Source of the DNA: Favolaschia claudopus
Taxonomy: Eukaryota > Basidiomycota > Agaricomycetes > Agaricales > Mycenaceae
Direction of reading: 5' to 3'
Length of the DNA stretch: 64,000 bases
Assembly (NCBI GenBank): GCA_037176885.1
Contig: JAWWNJ010000004.1
Location: 744,001-808,000 of the forward strand
Shown: positions 1-11,265 of the stretch, piece after piece
How positions within the stretch are numbered: position 1 is the first letter of the stretch
Layout of the letters: each line of letters starts with the position of its first letter
Position numbers and translations under genes: made by a program
The notes under the pieces: generated by a model
Database searches by the model: none
What the model was told of the DNA's origin: nothing
Seen by the model: the letters and a program-made list of their open reading frames with translations, nothing else

Positions 1-2412
1 GGTAGGTACGCAGGCCTTGTTCTTGTATACGCCTAGAGGTGATCAGCACCGGGGTGTAAGAGAGAGAGAGAAACGCATCGCCGACTCACTTGGCCAGCAT
101 TTCCTTGACCGCAGCAGCTTCGGGCATCAAACTCCAAATTTTGATACTTTGAACAAGATCGCGGCATTGTTCCCATTCGCCATCTTGAAGTGCTTTGCTG
201 GCCTGCATGATATGATCTCTGGTACTCTCTGGAGGCCCGGTGAACACCTGGCGATCTGCGAAATCGAGCAACCGCCGGAATGGTTTCGAGATGGCTTTAC
301 GCTTCAGCTCGTCAGAATCGATACTCGCTAGTAGCGGGATCTCGACAAGCATGCTAGAGACCAAGAAAGCGGCCTCCAGAAGCTCCGTGTTGATATGCAT
401 GTGGAAAGGAAGCTGGCGCTGTTTCTCTGCCTTCTCCTGCTCGGGCGTCAGGATCTGGAATCGTTGTTGATGTACGCCCTGCGCAAGAAGTTCCTTCACT
501 CGCTGGGTGGTGAAAATATCCTGCAGTGTAGCCTGGGCTTCTTTGATCAAGCCACAGCGGAATGCGCAGAGGCCAAGCTGGACCACTGTACGATTGTACA
601 AGATTTGGGTAGCAACATCGGCAGAGTGAATCGACTCTTGGAGATGCGACATCAAGAGCATGTCGCGGGCAGTGTGGAAGTCGTTGTGGAGAGCGTGGTG
701 GTAGATATGGCTGAGCATCGCCCGCGTGCGGAGAAGAGAATTCCCTGATTTATAGAGGTAGACGCAAAGGGAGTGGATCAGACTCGACGTCGTGCCTTGA
801 ACGGCAAGTCGCATGTTGGGCTTGATTTCAGAGCCCTCGACTGTGGCCTCAAGCACCTGAACAACGGCATCCGGCTAGAAGCAAGCCTTCGAATCAGCAC
901 ACACAATTACCCTAGCAATGGACGCAAACCTTGGAATAAATATGCTCCAACCGCCGCATGATAACCCGACTCGAAGGTTCGTCTTGTTTGGCTGTCTCGT
1001 AGAATGCCTGTGCACGACATATGGTGCTGTAAAGAACCTTCTCGTCCTTCAATCGGTCCACATATTCTGTTCCGTGCGGGTCAATATTTTGCAAACTTTT
1101 CGTGAATTCATCGTCCAGGCGGTCAACAAAACTTATGATACTGCCTCGGATCCGAACGATGCCGTCCTTTTCTTCGGGGTCTTCAGGGCTACGCTCCTTC
1201 AGTTCATCGTAGTCTTCCGTAAGCTCCTGGATAGAGTACGCAGGGTTCGAGGCGATAATAGCAACGAGTTGGTCGACTTCGCGCTGAGCAGAGAGCCAGA
1301 GTTCCACCGGCATATGGGTTGCGACGGAGGAGTTGTAATCGAAGCGAGAAGATACGAGGGCAAGCAGGACCCGGATTCGTTGATACGCAGTGGCTGCAAC
1401 TTCCAACAGCTTTTCCAAAATCCGGATTTGTTCGCTGCGGTCGGTATTCTGCGGAAAAAATGTGTCAATAAAGCCGTATTCAAGCTGATTCCTCTGCGCA
1501 CCTTCTTCCCCCGTGCCTCATGGACGGCCTGAAGATTTTTGAGAATCCCTTCAGCGGAGAACTGCATTGCTTTTCCACCCTTCCCGACAGTTGTGTAGGC
1601 GTCAGGAAGCTCGCCCTCCCCGTCCACGCCTGGGGCTGTAGCCCTTGATCCAGTACCAACGGCAGGTGCTGTAGGAGCAGTTTGCGCTATCTGCGTCGCG
1701 TATTCCTGCTCGAACGCCTCGGAATCCTTGAAAGTCCTGAGTTTAGGGTCTTTTGCAAAATTGAACGCACCTACAGCATTGTATTTAGTGATGTCGTCTT
1801 CATTTTCCTTCACGGATTTTTTCAGCTTCTGCTTCATTGCCGTGAGTGCCTTGGCGTTCGTAGCGTTCAAGGCTTTTTTGGACTTTTCTTGCTTAGCCTC
1901 TTTTTCTTTGGCCAATGCATTGTTAACAGAATTGTCGAGGCTGATAAGCGTTTTGACATAGAACGGAGGTATTGGCTCAGAAACATTGTGTTGGCGTTGA
2001 ATCATCCGGACAAGTTTATCGAATTCTACAGTAGTCTTAACGATGCGTAAGCTCTGGAGTGCTAACCGTATAACGCACCGTTAGATATAGCAACCCAATC
2101 ATTAATTTTGAGTGCGTTTTCCATTACTTTGCCGGTCGCCTCCATCTCCACCAGACGTTTCTCCTGGGCACTTTGTATCCGAGAGGCCTTCTGAGGTTCA
2201 TCGTCGTCACTATCTGCCTCCCCCGACTCAGAGCTGGAATCCGAGTCGGATGAGTCGCTGTCCGAAGAGCCTCCAGCTAGAAATTGGTCCATGCCAGTTT
2301 TTGCAGCGGGCTTTGCGATGGGCGCCTCGTCGTCGCTGGACATGAGCTCCTCCTCGCCATCGGAAGATTCAGAAGAGTCAGAGTCGTCGGCTTGTCTGAA
2401 GAATCGGGACAT
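1..2412 (-). CDS. NIP1: Translation initiation factor eIF3 subunit c (NIP1), 3' end outside the window
   Basis: This is subunit c of the eIF3 complex, which binds the 40S ribosome in the cytoplasm and contacts eIF1 and eIF5. The chosen start gives MSRFFR followed by an acidic, serine-rich segment, which is the usual N-terminus of the family. The next exons carry the eIF3c N-terminal domain and lead towards the C-terminal PCI domain. Exon 1 is 2412-2079 and exon 2 starts at 2025; the join reads AISNEFDKL. The last visible intron is 33-89 (GTGAGT to CTAG) and exon 32-1 resumes as KRIQEQGLRTY, as expected for the family. The C-terminal PCI/winged-helix end lies beyond base 1. An upstream in-frame ATG at 2442 is less likely because it would displace the conserved N-terminus. 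Confidence 0.93.
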
Positions 2413-2721
2413 GGTGTGTGCGGCAAAATTTGTTGCGCTCAAGGGCGTTTTTGTGCAAGCGAGTCACAGAAGCTGTCACAGAACGTGACTCGCTTCCCGC
2501 TGCCGACTCAGAGCCAGCAAGAATTTATTTCTTACGACTAATTACACACAGATTCGACTCAGTTGACTCGATTCATTCACTTACAGGCCGAGACACTGGT
2601 GATATTTAAAAGTTTAGACAAACGGCGGTGCGACAGCGAGAGTGGGAGGTAGAGGCATATGCATTGCATGTATGGTACATATAGCATATGAGAGAGGCGA
2701 TAAGGTAGGGATGATTGGTGT
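2413..2721. other. Intergenic: eIF3c promoter and RPL11 3' flank
   Basis: This 309-base gap should hold the eIF3c promoter and 5'UTR and the 3'UTR of RPL11. I see no conserved coding sequence, RNA gene or clear repeat in it. Short ORFs here are not supported by any recognisable protein. Confidence 0.5.
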
Positions 2722-3401
2722 TTATTTCTATTAAGAAAGGGTTAGCGAGACGCCCTCCAATGGAGACAGAGCATACCAAAATGATACCGTCGAATCGTTG
2801 CTTGAACCATGCCATCGTATCCTCCTTCTTGATACGGTGTTGGAAGCCGATGCGAGCCTTCTGCTGCCTCCGCCTGGCGACGCGGGCACCCGGACGGCCC
2901 ATCACGACGTAGAAATCCATCCCAAAGATACCGATACCAGGGTCGTACCGTGCGCCGAGATCAATGTGTTCTTGAATACCAAAGCCGAAGTTTCCAGTCT
3001 CGGAAAAGTTGCGGCGACGAAGTTCGTATTCTTTGACCTTGAGACCACGCTCAAGAATCTCCTCTGCCTTCGGTCCACGGATGGTGACGTGCACCGCGAT
3101 TTTCTCGTTACGGCGGATACCAAACGTCCGCACAGTGTAGCGCGCTTTTGAGGTTACAGGCGTCTGTCCGGTAAGCTGTTCCAGGACCTTGGACGCACGA
3201 GTGAGACGATCACCAGACTCGCCCACGGAAATGTCTACGTCGTCGTTGTAAGATATTGAAGAGAGAAGAAAAAACTGAGGGACAGACTGATGACGAGCTT
3301 GTCGATTCTGGGCTCCTTCATGAGGTTGGTCGGGGTCGTCTTCTGGTCGGCCTGTGAATTGTTGAGTAGTCGCCCATCGCTGCGTTCTTCGAGCTCACCA
3401 T
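2722..3401 (-). CDS. RPL11: 60S ribosomal protein L11 (uL5)
   Basis: This is a core large-subunit ribosomal protein (uL5) that contacts 5S rRNA. The gene has four exons. The first coding exon is only the ATG at 3401-3399, directly followed by a GTGAGC donor; exon 2 gives [21 protein letters not shown] second intron (GTCTGT to GTAG) restores [12 protein letters not shown], the family signature. A third intron ends at an exon coding only the final lysine and the stop (AAATAA), so the protein ends DGIILK. Reading through that intron would give a non-family tail. The spliced length, about 170 aa, is normal. The gene is head-to-head with ELL, 113 bases apart. Confidence 0.95.
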
Positions 3402-3514
3402 TTTGGAAAGGGAATTTGAGGAAATGACTTACTGTGTCACAAACGTGACACGGCTGCTACTGTCCAGTTTCCCCACGCTTCGGGCCGCAGCGTTCCCGCC
3501 AAGCTGCTGTCAAA
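3402..3514. promoter_or_regulatory. Bidirectional promoter RPL11/ELL
   Basis: Only 113 bases separate the two divergent start codons, so both promoters and 5'UTRs must lie here or overlap the genes. I do not recognise a specific factor site. Confidence 0.55.
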
Positions 3515-6019
3515 ATGGGAACAGTCATTACGGCATTATGTGACAGTGACGTGACTGTGCCAGTTCACGACTTGTTCTCGACTTCGGCGCCCACAGTTTA
3601 CAGAGCCAGCCTCTGGCAGCCAGGGTCCTCAATGTCTCTACCAACCAATGTCAAGCTCTCAGTTCAGGGTCACTCACGGCCAGGGGACATCTCACAGTCA
3701 GCCCCCAAGAAAGCCATGATCGTTCGGATGACCGCAGAGACTCTCGATGCCCTCCAGGCAAACCCACACATGAGATTTACCTTCGACTCTGAACCTGTAA
3801 GAACCATCTTTTTCTCGCTAGAATAAACTAATCTATCGTAGGGCATTCTCATCGGGGAAGAGTTCTTTCCAATGCGTCCAGCTAAGGAGAATTGTCCGCA
3901 CGACCTGTATCTTCGCGCATCTTCTGCGTCGAAGCCCATGGCCCCACTCAAACTGCATGCCAATATCACAGGAAAGTTTGTAGTGGAACGAAATCTTGTC
4001 AACGTTCAGGACAAGATTCGCTCAACCACCCGTGCAGCCGAAGACAAAAAGCATTCTCGCACAATCACCTTCCTAGAAGCTCCCCCTCCTGGTGTCTCTT
4101 CCAAGAATGTTAAAAGAAGACCAGGACCAGGCAAAGCAACCGCGGCCGCTTTCCTGAAACCTATTGCCCACCCTCGCCCTTCAGCTTCTACTAGTGCTCG
4201 GCCACTGTCCCCACTGCCCTCTGCCAATGTTACGCCCTCGCTCCTTCGTACTGCTGTCATAAAGGCGCTTGCAGTCAAGGGGCCCAAGGGGCGGTCATTC
4301 GATGATCTTGTTCGCTTGCCCGCGGTGGAGGGTGACAGGGACGGAAGGCGGAAATTGACTGAGCTGCTCTCTCAGGTTTGATTCAAGCTGTACCCATCGA
4401 CCTTTCTTCTAACCCTTTTCAAGATTGCCGAACACCCCAAGGGCGCCAGATCCGCCTCTCAGTGGTGTCTCAAGCCGGACATATGGGTCGAAGTCAGACC
4501 GTACGAGTGGAATGACTTGACGGAACAAGAGAACATACAAATAGCCCGATGGGCGCGGCTCACGTTCAGCAATCTGAATATTCCCGAGAGCGACCCTGTG
4601 TGGACACATGTTCAGTACAGGCACAGTGTAGAAGGTTCTATGTTGGGTCCGGGGTCGGCGTCAGGAGCGTCTCCTGCTCTTCGCGCCGCCGGGAAACCCG
4701 ATGCGCCGAAGCGCGGCGTGTCTTCCAAAGAGGCGAAGGAGAAAAAGGTGAAACCGAAACCCGATCCAAGGGCTGAGATATCCGCGCGAGACGAGAGTAA
4801 AGCGGTACCGCGAGTCAGCAACGCTGGTGCAATCTACGAACAAGACCTCCCTGTGCAAGGACCTTCCACTTCTCATGCCTTGCCCGTCCGCAGAGGTCCC
4901 GGTTCCGGTTACAAAGTCTCCACTAAAGTCCCAAGCCCAACCAATCCGCCACCTCCCGCATCTGTACCCACTCCCACTCCCACTCCCAATCCGATCCCTC
5001 GAGGAAGACCTGTAGATGTCCGAACAAACAGAGAGGCTCCCCGAGCGTCTTTGCCTGCCAAACCTGCCCCACCGATCCCGCCGCCTATGCCAGAAAAAGA
5101 GAAGAAGCCTGCGGCCCAAACTCGAATCAAGAAAATAAAGGATGCTGGTCAGCAAGCGAAGCCCTCGGGGGCCGTTGCGGAGAGCAGGGATAGAGACCCC
5201 GATGTCGCTAGGCAGGAGCCATTGAAGCGCAGAAGGCCACAAGATATCGATGACTCCGATGCTACATCTGGATCGATCGTGAAGAGACGTAAAACGGACG
5301 GCGTGGTCCAGCAGACTTCTGTCGTACGAGACTCGTCCCTTCCGAAGAGACCAGACACCTCGTTACCTTCCTCGCGTTCCCTTCCGTCCAAGATAAAGCG
5401 GGAATCATCTCCCTTGCCTCCGGCTCGTCCACCACAGAAAGTCAAGAGCGACCCTTCCGCGCCTCTGCGATCATCGTTACCGGCTCGGGTGGCTACTGTG
5501 TCAAATCCTGCCACGGTTCGTGGTCATACGGAGTCGCTTCCCAACAGCAAAAACTCCAATCAGCGGCACCACTCCAGCTCGTCGGCGTCGAAGCGCCGTG
5601 AACGACCGTCTCCAGTGTATACTTCGTCCGAGGACGAAGGCGAGATTCGGAACGAACGCGTGCCGCTTCCAAAACCCTCGACTACCACGGTTCCCCCACC
5701 CAATCGCTCCCGCAGTTCGCATTCCTCCAATTCTTCGCAGTCACTTCCCAAGGACCGTAATGGTCTGCGCAAAAAGTACAATGCGACTTACCTCAAGTAT
5801 CTGACAAGCTACCACAAATTGTTTGCTCAACAGAGCAAACTAGAGAGCCTGTTGAGCAGAGATGGCAGCATAGTCTCTGATTCTGATGGTGACGTTGAAC
5901 TGCTCAGTGCTGAAGATACCATGAAGCTCAAGGCAGAACATAAACGACACGAGCAGGAGCTGGAGAATATTCGTGCGATGTTCGCCATGGCAGAGAGAAG
6001 CGAACCTAGATCCGACTGA
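3515..6019 (+). CDS. RNA polymerase II elongation factor ELL homologue
   Basis: ELL proteins suppress pausing of RNA polymerase II and act with EAF in the nucleus. The N-terminal part (about residues 1-300, several exons) includes a region ending QIAEHPKGARSASQWCLKPD and VEVRPYEWNDLTEQE, which resembles the ELL winged-helix segment. The middle is a long disordered stretch rich in Pro, Ser and Lys, with a short TPTPTPNP repeat near 4970. The C-terminal 80 residues (about 5760-6000) form a helical segment, LRKKYNATYLKYLTSYHKL, similar to the occludin/ELL domain. Introns follow GT-AG, for example the one after SEP near 3799. Fungal ELLs are poorly conserved, so the call rests on domain order plus the two end domains. 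Confidence 0.75.
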
Positions 6020-6186
6020 GCCTCAGAGCCCAGTGTATTATTATTATTGTATCATTAGACGATACTCCCTACTGTAATAGCCATGTATGAACACGCTCAC
6101 AGCTGTACGCCGCATCGCAGGATCGCCGGTGCTTCATTCATCCTGAGAAAGTTCTCGCTCATATCTCGATCACGTCACCGGCAGCC

Positions 6187-7320
6187 ATGCCTCCTGGCCA
6201 CCATCTCAAGACCATGGCGGTTCTGAGACGCGCGCAGTCCAGCACCAGCGGCGCAGGCAACTCGCCCGCGAGTTCTACCTCAGACCCTGTCGACGCGTCT
6301 GACTCGCTCGACTCGGAGGACACAGTAACAACATTCGATTACGACTCCATTCCTTCAACCACTATCAATCTGCGTGCTAGCCAGGTCACTGTTCAACCAT
6401 CGTCTACCGCGTCAACTGGCCATTCTATTCCGCGAGTGCGAATGTCAGATCGGGAGTTCGTTTTCATCATCATCGTGGTGCTTTTTGGGATGGCGGCGTT
6501 GCTCCTTGCAGTCGTAGCTGCCCATTTGCTCTGGAGAAGGTGCTGTGGAAGACGCGAGACTTCTCAAGCGATATCAAAACCACAGGACCACGACGGCGAC
6601 CGCTCAGGAAGCATCGAAGAATATTCAGCTAGGGAACACAAAACAGGCTTCCCATTACTAGAGTATCAACTCAACCCGCCTAGTCCACTATCTCTCCACC
6701 CGGCACCTTCAATGCTCGATATGAACTTTTCTCTTCCCTACCTAGCTGACACGGAGAGCAACATCCGCACGCCAAGCATGGAATTGACTGCTGTCCTCGA
6801 GCAATTCGAACGGCGTCTGCTTCAGGAAGAAACAGATATCGCATTGGCCTTGGACATCGCATTCGGACACGAATCTCATCACCATGCACCTTTCTTTTTG
6901 GGATCTAAAGAAGACGTGACAACTATGCTTTCGCTTCAGGCTGGGTTGGAAAGTGTCGGAAAACGGGCTGGTGCGATCAGGAATCGGACAAGGCAGGGTT
7001 CCGATGCGTCTGCATCGTCTCAATCAACGACAGTCACCATCGAAGGCTTCACCTCGCACAGTTCTTCCGACTCATCGCTCACGTCCATGGCCAGCACCAC
7101 TCTGAGTTACATCGAGGAAAGCTCCGAGGAGGTCGAAGAAGAGATCTACGAAGTCAAGCGCGCTCAGACACACAGCATGGAGATTCAAAGAGGCAAACTA
7201 ATATCGTGGGCGCCCGCCGGGCTGCGGCTGATGGTGACGGGGCCAAGTAGCGCGACTCTAGAAACTTCGGCGAGTAGCAGTGTTTCAGTTGACCTCGACG
7301 AGTTTCCCCTACCTCCCTGA
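6187..7320 (+). CDS. Single-pass membrane protein, function unknown
   Basis: This is an apparently intronless gene of 377 codons. I do not recognise a family. After about 90 Ser/Thr-rich residues there is one strong hydrophobic segment (about residues 96-118, FIIIVVLFGMAALLLAVVAA), immediately followed by WRRCCGRRE, a basic stop-transfer and possible palmitoylation site. There is no obvious signal peptide, so a Ser/Thr-rich outside and a cytoplasmic tail of about 250 residues is an inference. The tail contains acidic serine runs (SSEEVEEEIYE). Fungal wall-stress sensors share this general layout, but no WSC or other cysteine domain is present. Confidence 0.6.
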   Translation: MPPGHHLKTMAVLRRAQSSTSGAGNSPASSTSDPVDASDSLDSEDTVTTFDYDSIPSTTINLRASQVTVQPSSTASTGHSIPRVRMSDREFVFIIIVVLFGMAALLLAVVAAHLLWRRCCGRRETSQAISKPQDHDGDRSGSIEEYSAREHKTGFPLLEYQLNPPSPLSLHPAPSMLDMNFSLPYLADTESNIRTPSMELTAVLEQFERRLLQEETDIALALDIAFGHESHHHAPFFLGSKEDVTTMLSLQAGLESVGKRAGAIRNRTRQGSDASASSQSTTVTIEGFTSHSSSDSSLTSMASTTLSYIEESSEEVEEEIYEVKRAQTHSMEIQRGKLISWAPAGLRLMVTGPSSATLETSASSSVSVDLDEFPLPP

Positions 7321-7534
7321 ATGTGGCGTATACAGACTACCGTGTATTTTTAGTGAATCTGCAGTGTATCACTATTCATATTACTATTCAAACGAAAATA
7401 GGTTATTGCTTTGGCCAAGCAACGACAAGGAGGGACATTGTGTACCGGTCACGTGGCCGCGACGTCGATCACCTATTGTTCTCAACCTTTGTTATACTGA
7501 GACAAAATGGCTCATTCCGCCACTTCCCTCCAGC

Positions 7535-9584
7535 ATGTTCCTCGCATGTGTCCTTTCACCCTTTGTCGCCCTCACCGCCTACATTTTCTACCGTGTTCTC
7601 GTTAAACCACGATTTAACGTCCTGCGGCATTTACCTGGACCGCCAGTCCAAAAGTTGTTCGGCAACCACCTCCAACATGTACTCAAGTGCGTCTATATGC
7701 GTCTGCGTCTTTTCTCATCTCATCTATACCTAGTCCCACGGTTACACCAAAAGTTTATGAACTCTTTGTCCAACGATACGGCCGAACTGTGCGCATCCGT
7801 GGGTTGGGTCCGGTATGTCGACAGGCCGAGTCTCTCGCTGGTGTTCATAGCTTATAGTGGGATGAACGCTTGATTACTCTGGACCCTGTCTCTTTCGCGC
7901 ATATTGCCAAGAATACAGCCATATACGAAAAGCCCTGGCCATCTCGCAGGCTGATCACAAGTCTTATTGGATGTGGTATGCTTTCTGCGGAGGGTCAAGT
8001 ACACAAGAGACAGCGGCGCGTTGCTTTGCCAGCATTCTCTGCACAAAACATGCGCAGTTTAGTGCATATTTCCTTCACGAAAGGCATTCAGCTTCGAGAC
8101 GTTTGGAAGGGACTCATTGATGACCCATCTGGCTCAACCTCTGCGCGTATCGACGTTTGTCAGTTTCTTAGTCGGGTGACGTTCGATGTTATTGGATTAG
8201 CTGGCGCGTCGTTTGATTTATAGTATCCTTTGTCGCTGATTCCCGTAACAGGCTTCGACTACAGCTTCAATTCGATCCAGGACGAAACCAATGAGCTGTT
8301 CGTTGCCTACAGAGACATGTTTGAACTGGCCATCTCTCAAGGCACTATGTTCCGCACTCTTCTTTCTATCTACCTTCCCGCCGTTAATCAAGCATTCGTT
8401 CGTGTTCTGTCAGTTCATGGCTATACTTGCGCTGATGATTCGCTTGTAGCCTGATGCAACAGTCAGAACTGTGCGACGATGTCAAGAGGTCATACATCGT
8501 GTGGCAGGTCGTCTTATCCAGGAGAAAAAGCAAAAAATAGCAGAGGGCGAGAAACTGGGAGAGCCATATGACGGCAAAGACCTTTTGACTCTGCTATGCA
8601 AGTTTCGCTATCGCCTTTTGCTATGCATCTTCCTCATTGGTTGCTAACAGTAAAGTCAAATTCGGCGGCAGATCTCCCGCCAGAACACCGGATATCGGAC
8701 GACGATATTTTGAACAATATCAATACATTTATGTTTGCAGGCTCTGACACCTCGTCTCTATCAATGACTTGGACGTTGTTACTGCTTGCTCAGAATTCTG
8801 ATATACAAGACCGACTTCGGGCTGAGCTCCTTTCGGTTGCCCACCAATTCCCTCGAGACCTGTCAGAGCTGAGCGAGGATCAAATCCAGTCGCTGCACGC
8901 TGCTCTCTCAGCGCTACCGTTCTTGCACAACGTCACACGCGAGTCGTTACGCTTGATTCCCCCACTGCACTCTACACTGCGGGTAGCAACACAAGACGAT
9001 GAAGTCCCGACCATGTATCCTGTGCATAACCAGGACGGGACGGTAAACGAGAAGAGGCACAGTTTCGTTGTCCCGAAAGGGACGTTTGTGCACCTATCAG
9101 TCGAAGCTTTCAATCTCGACAAAGCTGTATGGGGTGAGGACGCTTGGGAGTTCAAGTATGTATCTCGAAACACTTTTTGGACGTAACTCTCAACTGCTTT
9201 AGACCTGATCGATGGGACAACCTACCCGAAGCTGTTCAACAGCATCCCTGGCATTTTTCCAACATATTAACTTTCTCGGCTGGTCCTCGCGCAAGTGACC
9301 TTTCTTTTCTATACAGGCACTGGCTGACTGTTGTTGTAGGCATGCCCCGGGCTCCGTTTTGCCTTGATTGAGATCAAGACATTGTACTATATACTTTTGA
9401 CGCATTTCGTCTTCAAAGAGACCGAGGACAAGATCACGAAACATAATGTGTGGGTATCTACAGTCGCTGTGTCGAATTGGAGTTGCTGATCGCGCTGCGA
9501 GTATTGACGCGACCGTATTTGGCTGGAAAATTCAAAGAGGGCACGCAATGTCCTTTGCTCGTGTCCAATTACACTGGAACATAA
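7535..9584 (+). CDS. Cytochrome P450 monooxygenase (microsomal class II type), possibly decaying
   Basis: This is an ER-anchored haem monooxygenase that would use a P450 reductase; the substrate is unknown. It has an N-terminal membrane helix (CVLSPFVALTAYIFY), a proline hinge (HLPGPP), the I-helix AGSDTSS, the K-helix ESLR, a PDRW meander and the haem loop FSAGPRACPG. Eight introns are needed. Three use GC donors (8204, 8598 and 9291), each forced by reading frame and family sequence. The intron near 8411 has a weak donor (GTTCTG or GTTCAT). The final junction near 9450 does not join in frame with the family-like tail LTRPYLAGKFKEG that ends at 9584. It may therefore be a recently damaged gene or carry a sequence error. 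The codons retain all catalytic motifs. Confidence 0.85.
8204..8251 (+). other. GC-AG intron 3 of the P450 gene
   Basis: The exon ends TTAGCTG and the intron runs GCGCGT...AACAG, 48 nt. The join reads GLAGFDYSF, the expected P450 segment. No GT donor in the neighbourhood gives this frame, and reading through meets a stop at 8221. A CTGAT branch-like site lies about 15 nt before the acceptor. Confidence 0.7.
8598..8650 (+). other. GC-AG intron 5 of the P450 gene
   Basis: The donor is GCAAGT and the acceptor CTAACAG, 53 nt. The join reads LLTLLLKSNSAAD, continuous with the I-helix exon. GCAAGT is the strong consensus for GC donors. Confidence 0.8.
9291..9339 (+). other. GC-AG intron 7 of the P450 gene, inside the haem loop
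   Basis: The donor is GCAAGT after the codon for the loop arginine and the acceptor is TTGTAG, 49 nt. The join restores FSAGPRACPGLRF with the haem-ligand cysteine in place. A GT donor two bases further on would break the frame. Confidence 0.85.
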
Positions 9585-9790
9585 CCACGTTTTCTGTTGT
9601 TCTGTATCAACGCAATATTTTGACCTATCATCTACTCTTTGACAACGTACATCTCTAGTAATTCGTACATTTTTACACATTGGGACCAGCCACCATCATA
9701 CAAGATTTGAATTACACAAATTTGAATTACACATCCAGAAGAAAAGAAAAGAAACCTGGATAAATCAAGCACGAAAGGAATGAAAAACCT

Positions 9791-11110
9791 CTAGTGATGT
9801 GCTTTTTTGCCGGCAAGAGCCTTTCCCCACCCAATGAATCCACTACTCGCTCGGGCGAGCAGCCGCTTGACCCGCTCACGATGTACTCTCGTCGTCGAGT
9901 CGCGCTGCATGAGCTTTTCAGGCGTGAGGTCGATGAATGACCGCGGGTCCGAGCCTTTTTGCGACGCCGTCAAGTCGTTCGGCTGACTGCGAGCGGAGCG
10001 ATGCCCCGGGCCAGAGACGAACGCCTTGCCGAGAGTTGGTCGCGACGCGTCGGGGGTGCCCAGACTCAGACCCATGAGGGGGACGGAGAGGTTGTTGCGG
10101 TGATTGAGCTTCTGCTGACCGGCGCCCGGTGAGGATGAGCCCGCCGACTCATTCTGGAAACGAAGCGAGCGCGAGAGATGGGCGGATTGGCCGGGAGGCA
10201 TCGTCTCAATGAGCAGTAGGGGCGTGGGCGGGTCGGCCATGCTCGTGGCTCGGCGCAGGACGCGTTGCTGAGGCGGAAAAGCCGAGGGCGGGGGACGCGA
10301 CCTTGCGGCAGAGGAAGGCAATTCAGGCGTCCTATGAAGCCAGGCTGGGGCCGAGACGGGCGGTGGTGCCTGGACCAGCTGCTCGCCGGCCAGCTCGAGG
10401 GCGTCCGAGCCACATTCCGGTGATTGTGCATCCCAAGAGTAGTCGGACAGGGGAGACTGCTCTGCAGTGAGCGTAGGTTGCGGTGGCTTCGTGGTTTGTG
10501 CACCCCAGCGGCGACGCAGAAATTGACGGACGGCGTCTGTCTCTTCCGCGGTGAATAATGGGGAACTCTGCATGCGGCGGAGGGCGGGGCTGACGCTGAC
10601 TGGAGGCTGAGGAAACTCGAGATCGAGCTGATGATAGATGGAGGACGCGTCCGAGTCGGTCTCCGCGTAGGTCGCCTGGGGCGTGGACCCAGGGCTGCTC
10701 GAGTTGTCATTATTGTACATGGGCGGGAGAGGAGGGAGAGGTTCCGCTGGGCGACGATTGCGACCAAAGCCGAAGTCCGTGCAGTAGCGGCGAGATCTGC
10801 GAGGGTCCACAGGGGGGAGTCTCAGTTCTGGGGACGGGACAACAGGAGCAGGAAAGGGCGGGGGGCTGGACCTGATCGAGGGTGATTCGGGGGTGGGGTT
10901 TGTGTGGTAGTAAGGGAGCAGGGTTGAGGTTCGCGAATCGGGGGAGCGAGTAGGGATGATACGAACGGTTGGGGCGAGCGGGGGTGGCGGGGCGCGAGGA
11001 GGAAGGATGCACACAACGCGACGGCGAGCACGCGACGCGGGCGACGAACGAGGCGTCGAGCGGGTTGGTGCGGGCGGCGAGGGCGCCGGAGAGGGTTGCG
11101 AGCACTGCAT
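9791..11110 (-). CDS. Proline/serine-rich disordered protein, function unknown
   Basis: This is a single open frame of about 439 codons from the ATG at 11110. The frame stays open further upstream but the product there is not protein-like and runs towards RPS2. The first 130 residues are almost only Pro, Ser, Thr and Arg. The middle holds short order-promoting pieces such as TAEETDAVRQFLRRRWG. The C-terminus is a basic helical segment with IDLTPEKLMQR and RVKRLLARASSGFIGWGKAL, which may be a conserved motif. I do not recognise a family. It lies 155 bases downstream of RPS2 on the same strand. Confidence 0.5.
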   Translation of the reverse strand: MQCSQPSPAPSPPAPTRSTPRSSPASRARRRVVCILPPRAPPPPLAPTVRIIPTRSPDSRTSTLLPYYHTNPTPESPSIRSSPPPFPAPVVPSPELRLPPVDPRRSRRYCTDFGFGRNRRPAEPLPPLPPMYNNDNSSSPGSTPQATYAETDSDASSIYHQLDLEFPQPPVSVSPALRRMQSSPLFTAEETDAVRQFLRRRWGAQTTKPPQPTLTAEQSPLSDYSWDAQSPECGSDALELAGEQLVQAPPPVSAPAWLHRTPELPSSAARSRPPPSAFPPQQRVLRRATSMADPPTPLLLIETMPPGQSAHLSRSLRFQNESAGSSSPGAGQQKLNHRNNLSVPLMGLSLGTPDASRPTLGKAFVSGPGHRSARSQPNDLTASQKGSDPRSFIDLTPEKLMQRDSTTRVHRERVKRLLARASSGFIGWGKALAGKKAHH

Positions 11111-11265
11111 GGGCGAGAACAACGCGACTTGCAAGTAGCCAGAAAGAGCAAGCACGATACCAAAACAGGATGGAACAAACAAACCACAGCAACGCGTTAC
11201 CTCAACAGTCACAAAAATGATTGCGGCAGCGATTTTATTAGAAAACAGATACAAAAACAAGGAAA

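Noticed and set aside
4661..5242. Minus-strand ORF opposite the ELL disordered region
   Set aside because: Antisense to a low-complexity coding region; composition explains the open frame.
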